Assembly: GCF_000485595.1 (NCBI RefSeq)
Contig: NW_014577743.1
Location: 61,645 to 92,983 of the forward strand
DNA from: Priapulus caudatus
Lineage: Eukaryota > Priapulida > Priapulimorpha > Priapulimorphida > Priapulidae
DNA: 31,339 nucleotides
Direction of reading: 5' to 3'
The position numbers and the translations under genes were made by a program. How positions within the stretch are numbered: the first letter of the stretch is position 1; each line of letters begins with the position of its first letter. Shown piece by piece: positions 13,601-22,800 of this stretch. Below the pieces are notes generated by a model. The model was not told the DNA's origin, searched no databases, and saw only the letters and a list, made by a program, of their open reading frames with translations.

Positions 13601-16600
13601 TTGTGGTCTGCAACCTTTCCGTATAGGTAAAGTAGCCGCTGAGAGGGTCTATGTCCCCAGGGTACTGCCGGAACGTAATCCCTGGGTACGGTCCAGGTAT
13701 ACCGGAACGTACCCAGGTAGCTATGTAATATGCGGACAGTACCTCGCGCTACTCACTAAACGAGTCTAGGGAGTCGCCTACGCCTAACTCCCTATACTTC
13801 TTAACCCGGCCTACACTCTAAGACCCTAACCCTAGACCCGTGCCTAACTAAACCCTAATCCAGAAAACACCGCCACGGCCTAAACTCAACCCTAGATCCT
13901 AACCTAACCAATATCTAAATAGTGACCTATGGATACGTTCCGGCAGTACCTGCTTCGGTGACATAACCATGAGCGTAAGTGCCTTTGCTTCTTAATTTAT
14001 TTTGATACTTTTGTTACTAAGCAATTCTAAAATACCCTGTATTGAAATTAACATTACTTACTCCTCTTATGAAAGCAGTAATTTTCTATCTGGTTTCCAG
14101 AATAAGCATCCCTATCTCACACATCAAACCATGGCTCAGTTCTTGTTTAGATACATAATGTAACCCAAACCCTAAAAGTAGTGAAGGGGTTACATTATTA
14201 CCCCCTAGTCCTGCTCTGGTTTGGGTTCACATTTATGTATTTATTCTTTGTTTATATCTAACTGTAATAGGGCGACAAGTGTGATTTAGATCAGTGTTAG
14301 ATTTGTAACGGCTGGTTTGATTGGCCAGCTTGTCCAATTTACAACGCTAGGCCTCAGCTGTCCAATCTAAGAAGTTACCCGGCTAGAGAGAATAGTAATC
14401 AATAAAATTGAAAATAGACTAATGTCAGCAGCTTAGTATGCCAAATTTATTCTATTACCCTTTGCTTATGATGAGCATGCTGGTATAGATAAATTGATGC
14501 TCGACTGCCGACTATCAGAGCTGCAAATTTTACAAAATAAGCAAGTAAGTGTACTAAGCCAGTTATTTTCTTCGTGGCTAGTGGTTTTGTAATCGCCACT
14601 CTTAAAACGATATTGCGTATCCACCAATCGAAATCTACCTCTTGTATAGAGTAAACCAAATCACAGATTGCCATAACAAATGTGTAGCGTGGGCAACCGG
14701 TCCATGTAGGGGGCGCCATCTATAGCTCCACCAGCAATCCAAAGCAGTCCACTGATCATAAGAATTCGTAGAGTGAATGGCACTACGGCACCTATAGAGG
14801 CTGATAACAGTAAGCGTCACGCGTTCTTTAAGTTGCACCTAACTTCGTCGTCTCTAGAAAGCCTTTTTTGGGCATACTTTTCGCGCGAAATTTCGGCACT
14901 AGAGTGCGCAATAATTACATATGCACAGCAAGGTGGATGCCCTTCGTGGACGTCGGAGTAAAGCATTAGAAGTGAAAGATTAATTTTGTTTGATTCGTGA
15001 CACTTCCGTCAGTGGCGTAGCCACGTCATCGCGGTTGGCTGTTTTTTGTGTATAAAATGTGTTCAGCATAACTTGTAGAAAATTCGCAATCATAGAGCTG
15101 GGCAAAAGTTGTCGAGGGGTAGCATAGAGCATGAAATCTTTATTTATTTAAACAGTGATATAAAGTGGTAATGTTTTGTAGTGCAGTACAGTGTGAGTAT
15201 TTTATAATTAATATCTGTTCGATGCTTATCAGGCCTGCAGCCTCATGGACGGCCTGCTACTGTATAGCAGCCCTATTAGGATCTTTGGTGACTTGGCGTC
15301 TTCGGAATGGCACATCTGGACCACTGAGCTGTAATAACTCCTGTTTATATACAGTCCCAGTGGAGTAACAGCTAATTCATATGTGCTTCAAGACAATACA
15401 ACACATAGATAGACTGTAGATGCCAATAATGTAATACAACATTATTATTTTACTTTGGCTGGTGACATATGAAGTCGTAATAGACATGGCAACTGCTTGC
15501 GTTTTCACGAACGGCTTGGCACGAGCAAAGGGCACCCGGCAGTTAGATGCATATATGATTTAATGACTAGAGCAACTTAGGATATGACTAAACTAGGCAC
15601 TTAAAAAAAAAGAAAAAACCCTACCCTAACCCCTAACCTAATCCAAACCCTTAAACCTAAGCCTAAACCTAAAAAACTACAAAAAAACTAAAAAAAATTA
15701 AATTAAATTAAAGTGCCTTAGTAGTCATACATATGCATCTAACTGCCGAGTGCCCAAGGGGCGGGTCGCTTTGGGTTGATGCACGATATACAATATAGTA
15801 CAAGACAGATGTGGGGGGACAGAAGATTGTGGCTGCATGATGGTTTCTAGCGATCAGTCGGTGGTCCCGGTTTGGTGCTTTTCCTGCCTTATGCAGGGGG
15901 CCAGGGCACTCCCTACTCCCAGAGTTAGGACGCAATTTGTCCCATGCGCATTAATTGTTAACTGGACTTGCGGGCAAGTACTTTTCACACAGCGGGTGTG
16001 GATTCCTGGAGTTTCTTGACAGTTAATTGTATTAGTGCCTCTAGTGTAACACATCAAAAATGAGATCGACAAATTACATTGTGATTATTGGGGCTACTAT
16101 GATCGGACGGCTTCTCTTGCCCCCTGCCGGCCATGCGTCTATGAGTCGTGCGGCGGCGACAGTTAATACAGTTAAATTGTGCACAGCAAGTGTAGGCCCC
16201 CCCCCCCTACGCATAGATACGAATTTAAATGTAACCCAATTTGGGTTTGGGTTACCCAATATATATTTATAGGATATATATATTATCAGGATATATATAT
16301 ATAGTATATACATATATATTATATATATATTATATATATATATAAGTGTAGGCGGACACTTGTGTTGGTTTACATTTAGTTATTGTATCTAGTGCGGCAT
16401 ACAGCACGTACCTACGCGGATTGCGAGACAGCTCTTGCCACTGTCAATCACGTAGGATATAAGAGGTCGTGCATAAATGTAAAGAACGCAATGGTTGAGG
16501 TTTGGTGTGACTCTGTTGTGCTCGTAAATTTGGGATCTGCCTTTTCAGAGTTGGACGTTCGTACGTATAACTTTTTATTCTCGCTGTTGTATCGCTTCCG

Positions 16601-16782
16601 TAGATATAGACGGCAATTATCAGGGGTTAATAATGACAAAACTTTGTCATTATTAACCCCGTGCAATATGTATATCGCATCTGCTGTGTGAGCGCGAATC
16701 CCGCGAATAGGCCTCGTAGCACTATTATAATAATAATAATATATATATGTGTTTGAGTGTGTGTGTGTGTGTGTGTGTGGTG

Positions 16783-16816
<34 letters not shown>

Positions 16817-19800
16817 TGTGTTGTGGTGTGNNNNNNNNNNNNNNNNNNNNNNNNNTGGCATCCCTAATGGTATGGCCTCTCCCTACATGGTATGGCCTCT
16901 CCCCTACATGTGATGCCATCCACCTACATGGTATTGCGGCCATCCTACATGGTATTGGCTCTCCCCTTACATGGTATGCTCTCCCCTACATGGTATGCGC
17001 CATCCCCTACATGCGTAATTGGCCTCTTCCCTACATGGTTATAGGCCATCCCCTAACATTGGTATGCGCTTTCTCCCTGACGATGGTATGGCTCTTCCCC
17101 TACATGGTATGGCTCTCCTACATTGTATGGCCTCTCCCCTACATGGTATGGCCATCCGCCTACATTGGTATGGCTCTCTCCTACATTGTATAGGTCTTCC
17201 CTACATGGTATGCTGCCCTCTCCCCTACATGGTATTGGCCATCGCCTACAATGGTATGGCTCTCCCCTAACATGGTAGTGACCATCCCCTACATGGTTAT
17301 TTGGCATCCCCTACATCGGTATGAGCTCTCCCTACATGGTATGGCCATCCCTACATGGTATGGCTTCCCTACATGGTATGGCCATCCCTACATTGGTATG
17401 GCTCTTCCCCTACATGGTATGGCATCTCCCCTACATGGTATGAGTCTCCCTACATGATATGGCCATCCCCTACATGGTATGGCTCTCCCCTACATGGTAT
17501 GAACCATCCCCTACATCTGGTATGCGCCATCCCCTACATGGTATGGCCTTCCCCACTACATGCCGTATGGGCTCTTCCCCCTACATTTATGGCCATCCCT
17601 ACATGGTATGGCTCTCGCCTACATGGTATGACCTCCCTACATGGTATGGCTCTCCCCTACATGGCTATGGCTCTCCTACATGGTATGACCATCCCCTACA
17701 TGCGTATGTACCATCGCCTACATTGGTTATGCCGGCCATCCCTACATGGCATGGCTCTCCCTTTATCATGGTATGGCTTCTCCCCTACATTGGTTATGGC
17801 CTCACCCTACATGGTATGGCTTTCCCGTAATCGTATGACCATCCCTACATCGTATTGACCACTCCCCTACATGGTAATGGCTCTCCCATACATGCGTACT
17901 GACCATCCCTAAATGGTATGCGCCTTCTTCCCCTACATTTGTATGGCCCATCCCCTACATAGGTATGGCCATCCCCTACATTTGTATGACCATCCCCTAC
18001 AGGTCATGGCCATCTCCTACATGATATGGCTTCTCCCTAATGGTATGGCATCCCGCTACATGCGTAAAAATGGCTCTCCCTACATCGTATGACCATCCAC
18101 CTACATGGATTATGGCTCTCCTACATTGGTCAATGGCCATCCCTACATGGTTATGGCCATTCCCCTACATGGCATGGGCTCTCCCCACAATCGTATGGAC
18201 CATCCCCTATCATGGGTATGGCTCTCCCCTTACATGGTATGGCCATGCCCTACAATGGTAACTGGCTCTCCCTACATGTATGGCCATCTCCTACATGGTA
18301 ATGGCATTCCCTTACATGGTGAATGGTCCATCCCTACATAGTTGGACCATCCCTACATGGTATGCGCACATCCCCTACATGGTATGGCCTCTCCGCCTAG
18401 CATGGTTATGACCATCCCTCTACATGGTATGGCTCTCCCTAATGGTATGGCTCCCCTACATGGTATGGCTCTCTCCCTACATGGTTATGGCCATCCCTAC
18501 ATGGATGGCCATTCCCTTACATGGCATGGCTGCTCCCTACATCGTTATGATCATCCCCTACATGGTATGCTCTCCCCTAATGGGTTATGCGCATCCCCTA
18601 CATTGGATCTATGAGCTACTCCATACATAGGTATGGCCATCTCGCTACATGTATGGCCATCCCCTACATGGTATGGCCATCCTACATCGTATATGCATCC
18701 TACATGGTTTATGGCTCTCCCTACAATGGTATGGCTCTCCCCTACAATGGTTATCGCTCTCCCCTACATGGTTATGGCTCTCCCCTACATAGGTATGGCT
18801 CTCCTACATGGTTGGGCCTCTCCCCTTACATGGTATGGCATCCCTACATGGTATGGTCTCCCTACATGGTATGCTGCCAATCCACCTACATGTATTGGCT
18901 CTTCCCCTACCATTGGTATGGCCATACTTCCTAACATTGGTATGGCCCATCCCTACATGGTATGGCCATCCCTACATAGTATGACCATCCCTTACATGAG
19001 TATGAGCCATCCCTAACAATGGTATGGCTCTACCCCTACATGGGTATGACCATCCTCTACCATGGTATTGGCTTTCTCACCTAATCATGCGTATGGCTTC
19101 TCGCCCTACATGGTATGGCCATCCCAGGCTGCGGCCGCCAAACAGTAAAAATTTACACTCTTCTCCGTCCCTTTCTTCGTGTCCACGACGACCGTCTTGG
19201 CGGATCGCCGGACGTATGTGCGGATGCTCTTCTGCACCAGCGTCGGCCAGGCATGGGCTGCCACAGTAGTGAACAGTCGACATGATGTAGCTCCCTGCCT
19301 AGGCTGGCGCGTCGTCCTTAGCAGCAAGCAAGGGCCGGCGGAAGGGCTGACGCTTCGCGCTCACCTCGCCACGATGGGATGGCTTTACGTGCGCAGGTGC
19401 ACGGACGGCGGGGGCAGGCTGGCGGGGGGCAGCTGGCGGCGGCGGCGTGCGTTGCTCGCCGTGCTGCCATGTCGTCGTGAGAACGTCGCGGACTGCGGCA
19501 CGATCGACCACGCCGACCGATCAACTGCCTCATCGATGGATCAGCGTGAGTGCTCCCCGCCGTTGTCACCTTCCCCCTGCTGTCACATTTGGGCCCCTGC
19601 TGTCCTCTTCTCCTGCTTATCACATGCCCCTGCTTGTCCCCTCCCCTTGCTGTCACATGCCCCTGCCTGTCCCTCTGCCTGCTGTCACATTGCCCGCTGC
19701 TGTCCTCTCTCCCTTGCATATCACATGCCCATGCTGTCCCCTTCTCCCTTGCTGCTCACATGGCGCCCTAGCTGTCCCTTCCCTGCTATTCACATGACCC

Positions 19801-22800
19801 CTGCGTGTCCCCTCTCCCTGCCCTGTCACATAGCCCCTGCTGTCCCTGGCTCCCTGCTGTCACATTTGCCCCTGCTGTCCTCTCTCCCTGCTATCACATG
19901 CCCCTGACTGGTCCCCTCTTCCCTGCTGTCACATGCCCCTGCTGTCCCCATCTCTGACATCACACTGCCCATGCTGTTCCTCTCTCCCTGCTATCACATG
20001 CCCACTGCTGTCCATCTCTCCCTGCTATCACATGCCCCCTTGCATAGTCGCCCCTCTCCCTGCTACTCACAGTGCCCCTAGTGAATCACTGTTCTCCCCC
20101 TGTGTCACATGCCCCTGCTGTCACTCCCTCTGCCTGTTCAATCCACCATGCTGTCAACACATCCCCTGCTGTCACGTCCTTTTGCATAAACAACTGTTAT
20201 CTACCAACATCGCTATGTAGCAATCAAGATTGAACCCGAGAAAAATGAACCTGTAAAAATGCGTAACTCCGAAGCCGTCTAGTAACGATACTGCAGAAGC
20301 GCCGAGTGATAGTACCATAGGACTATACCAGATCATACGCAGTAACTCATGGGGCGCGTTTGTCTGGCGACGGAATCCGTGGCTGATCGCAGATTCATAC
20401 GATGATTTTGATCAATGACCCAAACAAACGCAAACTCACTTTCACCAGTTCACGCTTTCGCTGCTGACCTATCACGGGATGGGTCATAACAAAGAACAAA
20501 CTGTGATTGGGCTGTGGCGCGGGCCTGCCATATTGAGATCCCGTTCGAAATTCACCTCGCTGCAGGGTACGGGTTTGGTGGAATGCGAGATTCAAGTGAT
20601 CACGTGACAAACAAACAGTCAGAATCAACGAATCCATACGGAATCGCAGATTCAGTAGGATCTGACAACAAAAACGCGCCCATGGACTCGCACCTGATGA
20701 TCGTGACTCACTGCTGCTGTTTCCTTTGTCGTTGCAGTTGCCCTTTGTGGCAGATACTGGACAGTAACAGAGGACGAGCTGTAGGAGCTCAGCTGCGAGA
20801 GGTGATGGCGGCGTGTGTGCGTCATCCAACGCGGACTTCACGACGTTCTACGAGACGAGCAGAACGACACAACGCTGCTGCACAGCCTCCCTCTTACCAT
20901 GTTCACCGGTCGCAGTGTTGTTTCTCACGAGATTACCGCGATTTCAATGTTACCCAAAGGTTACCGCGGTCGGCACACAGACTAATCGGATACACAGACT
21001 TGCGACGAAACCACAAAAGTGTGTGCCCCGTAAAGCAATTGACATTTGGTGGCGGCCGTCCCAGCGAATGGAGGCGGTACAACTCAAAAATCTGGCTGTG
21101 GTGACACACATGGATGTGTAACGTTCTAACATTAAAACGTCTCTATCTTTAGATTATAATATTGTTGGACTGGGGTTTAATTATACTTCCTAGAATCTAG
21201 AATCACAGAACATACATGCCACAAATACACCACAATACATGCGTTAAATTGCCACACGCGTTATACTGCTGCTACAAGTCTGTAGTTTAATTTATTCCCT
21301 CAGTCTGTGACGCGCCGATTTTGCTGAGATGTTTGTTTTTTCTACAATACAGTAAAAATTAATAAGACGATATAATTTTCCATATTTTTACTCAAATACA
21401 ATTAATCATCATTTTATGCTAGAAAGCTTAATCACAAGTGGCTGGAGCTTCAGCAATTTACGATTTCTGCTTGTTTCTAGGGTTCGGGATCGTGCCAGGA
21501 AGGGTTACTTACTTCTATCAGAGATGGACACTGCTCCTTTCTTTTAGCCCTCTTAAAATTTTCTGACTTGCCTTGATGTTTGTTAATAAGGTGGAAGGAC
21601 GGCCGGGAAGAGAATTATGGAAAATAAGTAAATACAGGACAGTTTGAATTTTATATTAGCAAAATTATTTCAGCATGTGTTTGGTTTAGTTTTTAGATAT
21701 TGCCTTATAAGCCAATAATGGATATACTTCAGTGCCCCAGTGCTCAGTGAATATTTCTCGACCGATATTTTTCGTTATATATATTATTCATGAAATCAAG
21801 CCTGAGTACTGTATAAGCGCCACCATGCAGTCACACGACGAGAAGCAGAGAAAGCAATGTATTTTACTAATTCCCATACTAATATAACGTTATATTTATT
21901 TAAATTAGTGTACAGCATATCACATTTTCAAAGCAGGCCAGTGGATTTTAACCCTTAGTCAGCTGGAACACATAAATGAGGATGCCTGCAAAATGATTCT
22001 CAGCAATATAGCAGATATTTGCATTGGCTGTCTTAACCATCAATGATCAGCTCTATCTTATGTTGCAGATTCACTCGAAGTTCTTATCGCTACATGATAT
22101 GATCTACATGTGTCAATGTTGAATGTGGTTGTATTATTTACAAATTGCATATCGCTTTTACTGGTATTTTTCACAGAACGAAGGGCACCAGAACTTACAC
22201 AGATCACGAACCAAGTAGTGTTTTCCCTAACTGTAATGTTAGCTTTGTGTTTGCGTGTGTGTGGATGTGTGCGTGCGTGCGTGCGTGCGTGCGTGCGTGT
22301 GTGAGTGTGTGTGTGCGTGCGTGTGACGCGCGCGTACGTGCACGTGCGCGTGGCGCGCGTGCGCGCGTGTTGTGTGTAACTATATAAAGAACATTCTACT
22401 CCCAAGTTCCCAGGTAAAAAATGTGCCCTTTCCGAGTGACTTGTATTTGTCTCTGTTCCCAATTCACGAGAAATGTATCTGGAACTTCGTGGGAGGGAAC
22501 GATGCTGGGAGAGAAGCATATAGCAATTTCGGCTAACTAGTATATAATTTCTATGGAAAGGAATAGGCGACAAGACAAAGTGAGCATCAGAAAGAGGAGA
22601 ATGGGAGCGGTGAACAAAGTGGAACGCAAGAGAAGACAAGAAAGAAGAGCTCGACATAGACACGATGAGTAAACTATAAAAAGCAACAGGAATAGCAGGG
22701 CCCAATAACATTATCAAATTTCTAGGATGTGGGGGGGGGGGATTTCGTAACGTTTAGGGCGACGGGTATAGTTTCCAATTCCACACAGTCAAGTGCATGG

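Larger units (their letters stand above)
16856..21150. other. Low-quality, indel-rich stretch (probably unpolished long read)
   Basis: Repeat units here differ from each other mainly by single-base insertions and deletions (cattggt, catcggt, ccctaacat), unlike the perfect copies of the same unit at 10521-10696. The 20165-21150 part aligns to the clean 24593-25492 sequence with frequent extra bases. No open frame in this stretch should be trusted. The right-hand limit is where the similarity ends. Confidence 0.8.

Noticed and set aside
14650-14791. Short hydrophobic minus-strand reading (VVPFTLRILMISGLLW) after an acceptor-like site
   Set aside because: It is only about 40 codons, has a weak donor and no partner exon in compatible phase, so it is too little to call.
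15203-15326. Plus-strand short open stretch (MDGLLLYSSPIRIFGDLASS)
   Set aside because: It is about 40 codons, its phase does not fit HECTD4-like exon 10, and other frames are equally open.
16747-19269. Many overlapping open frames rich in Trp, Tyr, Met, His and Pro
   Set aside because: They are translations of the 20-bp satellite in different frames; the unit is free of stops by chance and the sequence is indel-rich.
19179-20220. Long Cys/Pro/Leu-rich plus-strand frames (242 and 116 codons)
   Set aside because: They run through the CTGCTGTCAC satellite and unpolished sequence, and frames switch with the indels.
20395-21104. 148- and 196-codon frames on opposite strands
   Set aside because: They fall in the noisy duplicate of the exon 12 region. 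The clean copy shows that most of this is intron.
22058-22717. 219-codon minus-strand open frame
   Set aside because: The middle is a Thr-His-Ala-Arg translation of the GTGC simple repeat, and the ends show no protein family features or splice support.
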